Below are positions 31,530 through 38,473 of a DNA stretch of 38,473 nucleotides, in pieces (position 1 is the stretch's first letter; each line of letters starts with the position of its first letter). Below the pieces are notes generated by a model. It was not told the origin of the DNA. It searched no databases and saw only the letters and a list, made by a program, of their open reading frames with translations. Made by a program: the position numbers and the translations under genes. The DNA is from JAJTHC01 sp044348005 (lineage in GTDB: Bacteria; Cyanobacteriota; Vampirovibrionia; Vampirovibrionales; JAJTHC01): assembly GCA_044348005.1 (NCBI GenBank), contig JBIKTR010000017.1, forward strand, positions 1-38,473, read 5' to 3'.

Positions 31530-32654
31530 TTAACCTCTAAACACAATGGCAGGGTCAATACGTAAAACACGGTACAGACTTAAGAATGAGGCAATCACAC
31601 AAAAGCCCATGACTAAGAATAGCACAATCCAAATCAATTGAGGCGGGGTGTAATAGGCCAAAGGAGCGGTATCGGGCAAGAACAATCCAAAGAGTGATGC
31701 CATGCCCACCCCCAAACCATAGCCAATTAAGCCCACCGTAATACTTTGCACAAACACCATGCGCGCCAACTCAGCGTTGGTAATGCCAATGGCTTTAAAG
31801 GTGCCAAATTGTCGGATGTTTTCAAGCATAAAGGCATATAAGGTTTGTGCTGAAATGACGGTTCCTATAATCAGCACCATCAGTACGTTGGTGCCAAAGT
31901 TAATGGGAATCCCCGTATTGGCGGCCCAAAACCGCATGGTGCTAAACACAAAATCCCACAGCTGAATGGCCTTCATGCCCGTTTCTTCGTTAATTTTTTG
32001 GCATAACGCGGTAGCGTCTACCCCGGCTTTAGGCTTGGCTAAAATAAAAGAAACAATGCGTTGTTTTTCTGGCATAAGGCTTTGCACGCGACTAATCGCC
32101 GTGTAAATAACGGGAAACGGGGCAAACGTTTTTTTAGAATCAATCACCCCCACGACTTTGACGCGATGATCGTTAATTTCAAATTCACCCCCCACTTGAG
32201 GCGCCCCGTAGCGTTCACTGCGGGTTTTAGAAATAATCACCGCATTGGGCTGGTTGAGATCTTCATAACGGGCATTTTTAAGCCCCGCAGGCAAGCCAAT
32301 CAAGCTTTCATCGTCCACCCCCACAATTTGCACCGCAGCGGTTTTGCCTTCATCACTTTGAGCAATGGCCCCGTGCAAGCTCATGGGAACTGCCCACGCC
32401 ACGCCTGAAACACTACGCACCCGTGCCACTTCGCTTAATTTTAAATCCACCACGTCATTAAAGCTCGTGGCCGTTGAATCAACGACCCAAATCGGGGCCC
32501 CTGTTTCAAAAATGTTACTGGCCGTGCGTAACATCAATCCACAAAAAATAGACCCTTGTTGCGTCAATAAAAAACACGTAAAGGTCAACCCCACCACAAG
32601 GGTCATAAACTTCATTTTGTCCCCAAACAGCATTTTTAACGCAATACGTAACAT
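31530..32654 (-). CDS. FtsX/DevC-family ABC transporter permease
   Basis: The 374-residue inner-membrane protein has one N-terminal helix (about 14-36, FMTLVVGLTFTCFLLTQQG). A large periplasmic domain of about 200 residues follows. Three C-terminal helices come next, at about 255-278 (TNVLMVLIIGTVISAQTLYA), 300-325 (SITVGLIGYGLGVGMASLFG) and 335-358 (LIWIVLFLVMGFCVIASFLS). That topology is the FtsX/MacB type III exporter layout. It is the first gene of the order permease-ATPase-adaptor-channel, which matches a DevCA-B plus TolC system. Likely cargo is a lipid or glycolipid, by analogy only. Confidence 0.92.
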   Translation of the reverse strand: MLRIALKMLFGDKMKFMTLVVGLTFTCFLLTQQGSIFCGLMLRTASNIFETGAPIWVVDSTATSFNDVVDLKLSEVARVRSVSGVAWAVPMSLHGAIAQSDEGKTAAVQIVGVDDESLIGLPAGLKNARYEDLNQPNAVIISKTRSERYGAPQVGGEFEINDHRVKVVGVIDSKKTFAPFPVIYTAISRVQSLMPEKQRIVSFILAKPKAGVDATALCQKINEETGMKAIQLWDFVFSTMRFWAANTGIPINFGTNVLMVLIIGTVISAQTLYAFMLENIRQFGTFKAIGITNAELARMVFVQSITVGLIGYGLGVGMASLFGLFLPDTAPLAYYTPPQLIWIVLFLVMGFCVIASFLSLYRVLRIDPAIVFRG

Positions 32655-33178
32655 AACAATGAAGCGTCCTTTAACACGAGTCTCTCACCCTTTTAGCATA
32701 GCACAAGCCTTGGCTTTGTGAACGTTTTTTTAAAAATTGTTGCCTCCACCCAACGGGGACTTTATGATTTATTAAGATTTGTAATGAAAACGCAATTGGG
32801 GTTGAATACCTTCTTTTATTATTGTAGTAATAGATGTATCACGCATGACCTGCTTGACGTTTACGCAAGTTTGTTTGGACGTTTTACAGGCTATTCTGAT
32901 TCCGTTGCTCGTTTATTCAATGCACACACGTTTTTACACTACTGTTCACTGGCTTTCAGTGCTTTTCAGATTATTTTGTGTTCGCTTTGGCACACGAAGC
33001 AAGCGGATTCTTTTCTTTACTAGTTACTTTTTAGCAAGTTCATTACAATGCAGTCTCTCTATTCTTTATGTTTTCTTCGTTGCGCTGCTCTTTGCACTTT
33101 TTTTACATTTCTGGCAACTTCACGTCACACATAAAGCCTTGGTGATTCTTGCATACCTAGAAAAAGGAATTTCTAAGT
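32655..33178. other. Long gap before the sigma factor
   Basis: This 520-bp stretch separates the divergent exporter operon and sigma factor gene. Plus-strand open frames here overlap one another, lack RBS sites and encode random hydrophobic residues, so I do not call them genes. It should contain both promoters. AAAAAGGAA at about 33162 is the RBS of the sigma gene. No repeat or RNA was recognised. Confidence 0.45.
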
Positions 33179-33940
33179 ATGATGTCTCAATCTCCCCTTC
33201 GTTCTAAAAAACAGTTCACTGAAAAAGGGACTGGCAAAAAAGTTCGTCACGGACTTAGTGCCAGTATTTCCCCTGAAAAACTCAAAAGCCGTGACATTAA
33301 AGATTACATGGAACTGGTTGAAACGGTGGCGCGTGTCGAACATAGTCGTTTGCCGAACCATTTAATTGACGCCAGTGAAATCGTCAACATCGGGGCTTTG
33401 ACCCTGCACTTGTTGTTTGAAAAATACCCTGAACGCGATTTTAACGTTACCTATTTGTCTACCGCGATCAAATGGGCGGTGCGTAATGAATTGCGGTACC
33501 GTTACAAATGGTACAGCCTTCGCAATACGGATGCCGAAGTCGCCGATGGCAATGAAGAAATTGATGCCTTTGACGACGAGCTTGCCCCAGAACGAGGGGC
33601 CGTTCGTGAAGCCCTGTATGCCAACATCCTGAGTGTAGACGGCCTTATGGAAGCGGACAATCCCCATGAATTGCGCGATGAAAGCCAAACTCCAGACGAA
33701 AAAACGGAATCCAACGAATTGGCTAAATTGGTGCGCCTGTGCTTAGACGGCCTTTCCGAACGTGACCGCAAGCTCATAGAAGCCCGTTATTTTAAGAATA
33801 AGCGGATGCGTGAAATTGGCGATGAATTTGGTATTTCAGCCAGTCGTGCCAGTCGCGTGGTTCAGTCGGCCTTAACGCGCATGAAAGAAGAAATGGAATC
33901 CGCACACTTTTTGTCTGAATACCGTTCGTCGGTCTATTAG
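33179..33940 (+). CDS. Sigma-70 family RNA polymerase sigma factor
   Basis: The 253-residue protein would direct RNA polymerase to a subset of promoters. A basic N-terminal tail leads to a region 2-like segment (about 41-120, with FNVTYLSTAIKWAVRNELRY as the -10 recognition/melting part). A variable acidic linker follows, rich in Asp and Glu (about 120-190). Region 4 lies at the C terminus: LSERDRKLIEARYFKNKRMR, then EIGDEFGISASRASRVVQSA. It resembles alternative factors of the FliA/SigB type more than ECF factors, but regulon and trigger are unknown. No anti-sigma gene is adjacent. Either ATG at 33179 or 33182 may start translation. Confidence 0.85.
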   Translation: MMSQSPLRSKKQFTEKGTGKKVRHGLSASISPEKLKSRDIKDYMELVETVARVEHSRLPNHLIDASEIVNIGALTLHLLFEKYPERDFNVTYLSTAIKWAVRNELRYRYKWYSLRNTDAEVADGNEEIDAFDDELAPERGAVREALYANILSVDGLMEADNPHELRDESQTPDEKTESNELAKLVRLCLDGLSERDRKLIEARYFKNKRMREIGDEFGISASRASRVVQSALTRMKEEMESAHFLSEYRSSVY

Positions 33941-33982
33941 CGATCGTTTTTGCCAGCTTGATTGTCTCTAAAACGTTTTGCC

Positions 33983-34104
33983 AAAGTGGGCTTTTCTCCC
34001 TTTTTACTCCCTCTCCCTATGGGAGAGGGTTGGGGTGAGGGTTTTAGGATGCCCAGTCATCGCTGGTGTTTCCCTTATCCTAGCCTTCTTCCATAGGGAG
34101 AATG
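33983..34104 (+). repeat. Dispersed palindromic repeat, full copy 3
   Basis: CCCTCTCCC-TAT-GGGAGAGGG is a perfect 9-bp stem, followed by TTGGGGTGAGGG, GGATGCCCAGTCATCGCTGG and TCCTAGCCTTCTTCC. It aligns with the inverted copy at 14995-15113 and partly with 11047-11139. The stem-and-TTGGGGTGAGGG unit resembles short repeats common in many bacterial genomes. Confidence 0.7.
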
Positions 34105-34117
34105 GATCCTTTAATCC

Positions 34118-34149
34118 AACGACGGTGTGAAGCTTTTCACACCGTCGTT
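34118..34149. terminator. Perfect 14-bp stem between convergent genes
   Basis: AACGACGGTGTGAA (34118-34131) pairs perfectly with TTCACACCGTCGTT (34136-34149) around GCTT. It lies between the sigma gene (+) and the 34187-35002 gene (-), the position of a shared terminator. T-runs on either side are short, so termination strength is uncertain. Confidence 0.6.
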
Positions 34150-34186
34150 TAAGATCGTTTACCATTTTTCGTACGGCTTTTTCGCA

Positions 34187-35002
34187 CTACGCCATAAGCG
34201 AAAGCTTCTTCGGTTGGCTTGCCTCTTCTTCAACAGGTTCTAAAAAAACTTCTTTGGCTTCAGGCGTTTCGGCCACAGGGGGTTTTTCAGGCTTAAAGGA
34301 AGGGGTCAAGGCCATCTTGGCCTTTTGATCTGCACGTTCAAAGCGAATGTTGTCGTTTTTGTCTAAGTGAAAATCACCTGAAGGTGTGGCCACATCAATG
34401 TCTTCGGTTTGTTCGTTAATGGTCACCGAATCAGGATCCGACATCGTAATGCCCCAAATTTCAGATTCCGCCAAATCATGCGTCAACTGATTTTCAGTGA
34501 TTTCGTTAATTTCAGCCTGTGGACTTTTTGAGCCAAGGGCATCGACTTTTTTGTCGATTTCAGCCAGCTGTTGTTCAACATCCGCCTTGTTTAAAATGGC
34601 GGATTCAATCACCAACCCATTCGGAGAACTCACGGTAACAGGGCCACCCGCTTTGCTTTCTTTTACAATCGTACCCGTTTCAAAACGCGTCAAATGCCCT
34701 TCTTTGGTGGGGACTGTTTCGGCCTTTAAGTCAGAACCAGCTAAGGCATATTGCTTAAAGGCGTCTGGCTTAAGTTTCTTGGCCGTTTCAAAATCTTTAT
34801 TGGCTTGTTCATACGTATACACGCTTACCATAGGTTTAGCCACTGGTTGTTTAGCGGGGCTGTTAGATTCTAAAGCCGTTGGGTGAGGTTCCGCTGTGGG
34901 CGTGGTGGGCGTGGTGGGTTCGGCATCAGATGCCGTGATTTTTTTTACAGGCAGGCCAGAAGCCGCTGGCGTGGTGGATGCCACTGAAATGTTGGAACTC
35001 AT
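34187..35002 (-). CDS. Acidic Pro/Thr/Lys-rich hypothetical protein
   Basis: The 271-residue product is not recognised. The N-terminal 60 residues are rich in Pro, Thr, Ala and Ser. A central part contains VYTYEQANKDFETAKKLKPD and a segment of short strands (GTIVKESKAGGPVTVSSPNG, LVIESAILNKADVEQQLAEI). The C-terminal third is acidic and Pro/Glu-rich. No signal peptide or membrane helix is visible. GAAAGGACA precedes ATG 35002. It is transcribed alone and converges with the sigma factor gene. Confidence 0.62.
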   Translation of the reverse strand: MSSNISVASTTPAASGLPVKKITASDAEPTTPTTPTAEPHPTALESNSPAKQPVAKPMVSVYTYEQANKDFETAKKLKPDAFKQYALAGSDLKAETVPTKEGHLTRFETGTIVKESKAGGPVTVSSPNGLVIESAILNKADVEQQLAEIDKKVDALGSKSPQAEINEITENQLTHDLAESEIWGITMSDPDSVTINEQTEDIDVATPSGDFHLDKNDNIRFERADQKAKMALTPSFKPEKPPVAETPEAKEVFLEPVEEEASQPKKLSLMA

Positions 35003-35121
35003 ATCATCTGTCCTTTCTGAAGGGAAGTTTTAGGATCACTACAAAATAAAAAGCCTTTGCATACTTCATACCACTTTTTGCATTAGGCGTGTTATTCACA
35101 CAAAAACAAAAAAAGAAAAAG

Positions 35122-35148
35122 CTGTGCTATTGTAGCATAGACTTTTTT
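35122..35148. terminator. Bidirectional hairpin with flanking T/A tracts
   Basis: CTGTGCTA (35122-35129) pairs with TAGCATAG (35133-35140), with one G-T pair. T6 follows at 35143-35148, and A-runs precede it. It lies in the divergent gap 35003-35293 between the acidic orphan and ispH, so it may be a leader attenuator or an insulator. No other feature is seen in that gap. Confidence 0.5.
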
Positions 35149-35293
35149 AAAAGAAAAGTCGTTACGGGGTGAGTCGAAATATGCGAAGACTTGTGTTATG
35201 CTTAGGTTAAGGCTTGCAACTCAAGCTTCCATTAAGCCCCTGTTCGTTTCGTGCTAAAATCACCCTAAATTCACCCTAGAAAGAGTTACTTCA

Positions 35294-36238
35294 ATGACGA
35301 CACCAACTTCTTCTGAAAGCCCCACCGTTCCTACTGAAGCCACCACCGCCCAAGGCAAAATGATTCAGATGGCCAAACACGCGGGCTTTTGCCACGGGGT
35401 AAAAAAAGCCGTCGACAAAACCGTGGAAACCCACGACACTCACCAGCAAGAAGATCGCCCTACCTATGTGCTGGGGCAACTGATTCACAATCAGCAAGAA
35501 ATTCAACGCCTCGCTGCCATGGGCATTCACACCGTGCAAGACTTGGCCGAAGTCCCCGACGGTGCCGTGTGCGTGATTCGTACGCATGGGGCGCCCCCTG
35601 AACTGATTCAGCGTGCCCAAGCGCGCGGTATTCACGTTAGCGATGCCACTTGCCCCGACGTTCGCTTGGTGCAGAACAAGGCGGTAGAACTGGCTCAAGA
35701 AGGCTATACCGTGGTGATTGTGGGCAAAGCCAATCACCCTGAAGTGATTGGCATTACGGCCTATGCCCTTGAAGTCGAGGGGGCTAGAGTCGTGGCGATT
35801 TCACACCCGCGAGATATTCAAGACGCGTTGAAAGAGTTGCCCCGTCGTCGCATTGGGGTGGTGTCTCAAACCACTCAAATGGAAGACAGCTTCTTTGACA
35901 TGGTGAAGCATTTAAGCATGGTGGCCAAAGAACTGAAGGTGCATAATACGATTTGCCCCGCCACGTTTTTCCGTCAACACGCCGCCGCTGAACTCGCTCA
36001 CGACGTAGAAGTCATGATTGTGGTGGGGGGTAAGAACAGCTCCAATACGACGCATTTGGCTCAATTGTGTGTGGAAATCGGCACGCCTGCCTTTCATATT
36101 GAAACGCCTGAAGAGCTAGCCTCCCCCGAAATCACGGAGGCTCTGAATAAGGCAAACCGCATCGGTTTGACGGCAGGGGCTTCAACGCCTGACTGGGTGA
36201 TTCATCAAGTGCATGAAGCACTAAAGTCACAGTTTTAA
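35294..36238 (+). CDS. ispH: 4-hydroxy-3-methylbut-2-enyl diphosphate reductase
   Basis: IspH (LytB) reduces HMBPP to IPP and DMAPP, the last step of the MEP isoprenoid pathway, with a [4Fe-4S] cluster. The three cluster cysteines are Cys33 (AGFCHGV), Cys120 (SDATCPDV) and Cys221 (NTICPAT). Conserved histidines are visible in LIHNQ (His65), RTHGAP (His98) and NHPEV (His148). ASTPDWVI ends the conserved region. The 20-residue polar extension before AKHAGFCHGV is unusual; an internal ATG at codon 23, with AAGG upstream, is an alternative start. Only 13 nt separate it from the restriction enzyme gene. Confidence 0.96.
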   Translation: MTTPTSSESPTVPTEATTAQGKMIQMAKHAGFCHGVKKAVDKTVETHDTHQQEDRPTYVLGQLIHNQQEIQRLAAMGIHTVQDLAEVPDGAVCVIRTHGAPPELIQRAQARGIHVSDATCPDVRLVQNKAVELAQEGYTVVIVGKANHPEVIGITAYALEVEGARVVAISHPRDIQDALKELPRRRIGVVSQTTQMEDSFFDMVKHLSMVAKELKVHNTICPATFFRQHAAAELAHDVEVMIVVGGKNSSNTTHLAQLCVEIGTPAFHIETPEELASPEITEALNKANRIGLTAGASTPDWVIHQVHEALKSQF

Positions 36239-36251
36239 CAAGGAGTTTACC

Positions 36252-37037
36252 ATGAATGTTAGCTTAGAAGATTTAGTTTTTAAAATCCCACAAGAACAAG
36301 AAGACTACTTAATCTGTTCTCAATTTGTTGTCAACTCTATTGAAATAATCTTAGAGAAAGCTATTCAAAATGGTCGAAATAAAATCATTATTGATACAAA
36401 CTTAAAATTAGGTTTGCCTATGGAAAACATCAATAAAATTGCGGGTCCTTTTGTAGAAGCTTGGGCATTTCAAACGTTTTATGAAGCATTGGAAAATATT
36501 GAAAATCCGTATTCTCTTATTAACGTAGAGGCTTGTGGGAGATTAGATTTAGCAGATATTATCTTGCACTTTAAAAGAAAGAATAAGACTTCTAGCACAA
36601 CAACGGCACAAGTTGATTCTAAAGCAACGAGTCAAGATATTCAGAATAGCGGAAAATCTCCTAATATAACTTCTTTTGCCAAAATCAGAACAGCTTATGT
36701 TGAAGACCCTGATCTTATCTTTATTATTTTGTCTCTCAAACATAAAGTACATAGTGAAAAAGACGCTCAGTCTGAAATGATGAAAGGCATTATGGAAGTT
36801 GTGCATTTTAACGCTTATGACTTAAAATATCTTTCAGAAATGGACATCTCTTACAACCCTGCTTTAGGCACAGGGCAAATTCAAGTTCGTGATATTCATT
36901 ACGTTTCAATAGAACAACGTAGTACATGGGAGTTTTGTCAGTTGTTAGATAAGAAATGTATTGCGTCTAAAAAAGGTTATCAAGAATGGCTTTTACTGGC
37001 TCAAAAATATGGATGGCTAAAAAATGAAACAATTTAA
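36252..37037 (+). CDS. Type II restriction endonuclease, possibly ScaI-like
   Basis: The 261-residue protein is assigned mainly from its overlap with a DNA methyltransferase gene. Candidate PD-(D/E)xK residues are in PDLIFIILSLKHKVH (about 152-166), preceded by CGRLDLADIILHFKRK. The C-terminal segment (NPALGTGQIQVRDIHYV, TWEFCQLLDKK) is what I recall of the ScaI-type family; that link is memory only and unchecked. AAGGAG precedes ATG 36252. Base composition is markedly more AT-rich than ispH, suggesting transfer. It overlaps the methyltransferase by 14 nt. Confidence 0.65.
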   Translation: MNVSLEDLVFKIPQEQEDYLICSQFVVNSIEIILEKAIQNGRNKIIIDTNLKLGLPMENINKIAGPFVEAWAFQTFYEALENIENPYSLINVEACGRLDLADIILHFKRKNKTSSTTTAQVDSKATSQDIQNSGKSPNITSFAKIRTAYVEDPDLIFIILSLKHKVHSEKDAQSEMMKGIMEVVHFNAYDLKYLSEMDISYNPALGTGQIQVRDIHYVSIEQRSTWEFCQLLDKKCIASKKGYQEWLLLAQKYGWLKNETI

Positions 37038-37944
37038 AATTATACAAGGGAATGCTCTAGATCTTTTTCGGCAGATAGAAGATAATACCGTTGATTTATT
37101 AATCGCCGATCCTCCCTATAATTTAGGTAAAGATTATGGTAACAGCTCAGATTGTCAATCCTTCGAATCCTATATCGAGTTTAGTCAAGCTTGGCTTACA
37201 GAAGCCAAGCGAGTATTGTCTCCTCAAGGCACTATTTATGTATTAATGGGCGTTAGATTTATTTCCTATATATTTCAGATAATGGAACAAGATTTAGGAC
37301 TTCATTTTAACAGTTGGATTTCATGGCATTACACTCAAGGCTTAGGAAGAACGAAGGGATTTTCTTCTCGCCACGATGACATTTTAATGTTCACTAAAAC
37401 TAAAAAAGATTATTTATTTAATTTAGACGCTATTCGTATTCCACAAAAACATTACCGTTCTATTAATAATATGAGAGGCTCAAACCCTGGAGATGTTTGG
37501 GAGTTCTCACATATACATTATTGCAATAAAAACCGTCAAAAACACCCGACACAAAAACCAGAAGGTTTAATCGAAAGACTTGTATTAGCTTCGTCTAATG
37601 AAGGTAGTTTAGTATTAGACCCTTTTGCAGGTAGTGGTACAACTTTAAGGGTGTGCCAACAACTACAAAGAAGCTGTATTGGTTTTGAACTCAACCAAGA
37701 GTATGTTGAGTTAATTAAAGAGCGTCTTGAACAACCCTTTGACAGTTTTGATAGTATTGATAAACGGATGGAACGTATTCCTTTAGATCTAAATGATCCT
37801 AAAATTAGAGAAGACTATTTACGTAATCATCCCCAATGGTTTCTCCAAAATCATCAAGGATCTTTACTTCAATTCTATGAGCAAATTGAACTCTTGTATC
37901 CTCAAGATAGTTCTATACAACAAAAATTGTTTAAGCATTGCTGA
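37024..37944 (+). CDS. DNA methyltransferase of a type II R-M system (beta class, N6-A or N4-C)
   Basis: The 306-residue AdoMet-dependent enzyme would protect host sites from the adjacent restriction enzyme. Motif IV is ADPPYNLGKDYG (Asp29-Tyr32) near the N terminus. The target-recognition region is about 80-170, and KHPTQKPEGLIERLV precedes motif I, LVLDPFAGSGTT (Asp199 on). This order (IV-TRD-I) defines the beta class. DPPY is typical of N6-adenine enzymes, but some N4-cytosine enzymes share it. It starts inside the end of the restriction gene, so expression is coupled. Low GC agrees with horizontal acquisition. Confidence 0.9.
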   Translation: MKQFKIIQGNALDLFRQIEDNTVDLLIADPPYNLGKDYGNSSDCQSFESYIEFSQAWLTEAKRVLSPQGTIYVLMGVRFISYIFQIMEQDLGLHFNSWISWHYTQGLGRTKGFSSRHDDILMFTKTKKDYLFNLDAIRIPQKHYRSINNMRGSNPGDVWEFSHIHYCNKNRQKHPTQKPEGLIERLVLASSNEGSLVLDPFAGSGTTLRVCQQLQRSCIGFELNQEYVELIKERLEQPFDSFDSIDKRMERIPLDLNDPKIREDYLRNHPQWFLQNHQGSLLQFYEQIELLYPQDSSIQQKLFKHC

Positions 37945-37954
37945 TAAGGTTAAA

Positions 37955-38044
37955 ATGATGCAACTTGCCCTAGAGTTTGAACCCAAAACCTTCGGCGTGA
38001 GCGAACTCACGGCTTATTTAAAGCCCCTGCATTGTTGTTGCTAA
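37955..38044 (+). pseudogene. xseA: Truncated 5' remnant resembling exodeoxyribonuclease VII large subunit
   Basis: The reading frame from ATG 37955 (or 37958) encodes about 29 residues and ends TAA at 38042-38044. LEFEPKTFGVSELTAYLKPL resembles the N terminus of XseA, whose OB-fold starts with a VSEL-x-x-YLK motif. The final residues HCCC do not belong to that family. An AAGGT site precedes it, and its base composition returns toward that of the chromosome. It appears that the gene was cut after about 25 codons; the rest may lie beyond the window. A short unrelated peptide cannot be excluded. Confidence 0.6.
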
Positions 38045-38473
38045 AAAAAAGCCCTCTGAAGTATTCAAAGGGACTTATTGTTCTAGATAGTGAGAGAGAA
38101 AAAATAAAGAAAAAGCCAAAAAAGTGTGGCAAGCCTTTCACACCACAGAAACAAGAAAAAAAATCCGTGTCTATACAAAATCCATTGCAGAGGGAGTCGG
38201 CAAAAAGTATGTAAGACACGGTGTCGTGTGTGTGTGTTAAGGAAATTCTTCTGAAAAGCATAGGGGGAAATTAAACGAGAGGCAGGTAGGCATCTTTGTA
38301 TTAGTGTCTACATATATAAAAACAATCTTAAGCAGATTCGTGCTTTTTGTTGCAACTTTGTTACATCAAAGGCATGTAATTAAAATACTATACAAAGCAT
38401 ATGAATTGGATTATACTTCTATTACTTCTATTTGTGTTCTGATTCCATAAGTGGCTTTTTTTATCATGCAACG
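38045..38473. other. AT-rich tail without recognised gene
   Basis: An imperfect hairpin, CCCTCTGAA-GTA-TTCAAAGGG at 38050-38070, is preceded by an A8 run and would act as a minus-strand terminator. The rest is A-rich or low complexity, with a GTGTGTGTGT run at about 38226. No convincing coding frame, RNA or mobile-element end was seen. It may be part of a longer acquired segment. Confidence 0.45.

Noticed and set aside
32718..33207. Two overlapping plus-strand hydrophobic frames before the sigma factor
   Set aside because: They overlap each other in different frames, lack RBS sites, and read as translated T-rich DNA.
38007..38261. Minus-strand 84-codon frame near the end
   Set aside because: Phe/Ser-rich translation of an A-rich region, with no RBS and overlap with the terminator-like hairpin.
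38380..38392. MITE end (TTAAAATACTATA) near the window end
   Set aside because: Only 13 bp match in AT-rich DNA, and no partner end lies 150 bp upstream.

Overview
The window looks like part of a bacterial chromosome of moderate GC, with compact operons. Its best guess is a non-photosynthetic relative of the cyanobacteria (Melainabacteria/Vampirovibrionia type). That guess is inference. It rests on a DevBCA-like exporter with a TolC-like partner, a Gram-negative envelope, and many small orphan proteins beside ordinary housekeeping genes. No marker in the window proves the phylum.

Layout. 1-164: an almost complete 5S rRNA and its terminator, the end of an rRNA operon. 295-1203 (-): a DUF1292 protein and rpiB. 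1264-1670: a hairpin-rich gap. 1671-5545 (+): aroC, an orphan protein, a GNAT acetyltransferase and a class V aminotransferase. 5686-8417: an orphan gene broken at a C9 tract, a minus-strand orphan, and an exported M23 peptidase broken at an A9 tract. 8451-10229 (-): grpE-dnaJ. 10522-14147: a small membrane protein, a GDPH-domain protein, a cysteine desulfurase and a small orphan, interspersed with 150-bp MITE-like elements and another repeat family. 14165-20287 (-): scpB, a SWIM-SNF2 helicase and pgk. 20586-22326 (+): two orphan membrane-anchored proteins, followed by a perfect hairpin and seven 21-bp tandem repeats. 22881-26860 (-): a tight five-gene operon, FAD oxidase - membrane protein - CbiX - HemB - BirA. 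27201-32654 (-): a KDPG aldolase and a four-gene tripartite ABC exporter. 33179-35002: a sigma-70-family factor facing an acidic orphan. 35294-38044 (+): ispH, an AT-rich type II restriction-modification pair, and a short 5' remnant that looks like xseA. The last 430 bp hold no recognisable gene.

The observations most worth a second look are as follows. (1) A MITE family has two full copies, both exactly 150 bp and aligning without gaps, with Correia-like TATAGT termini; a minimal copy and solo ends also occur. (2) Three long homopolymer tracts (C9, A9, G10) lie in surface or orphan genes. Two of them break the reading frame exactly at the tract, which suggests slippage, recoding or sequencing error. 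(3) The restriction-modification pair sits between ispH and a truncated xseA-like start. (4) A 21-bp repeat array is open in all six frames. (5) A tetrapyrrole operon contains an unassigned FAD oxidase and a four-helix membrane protein.
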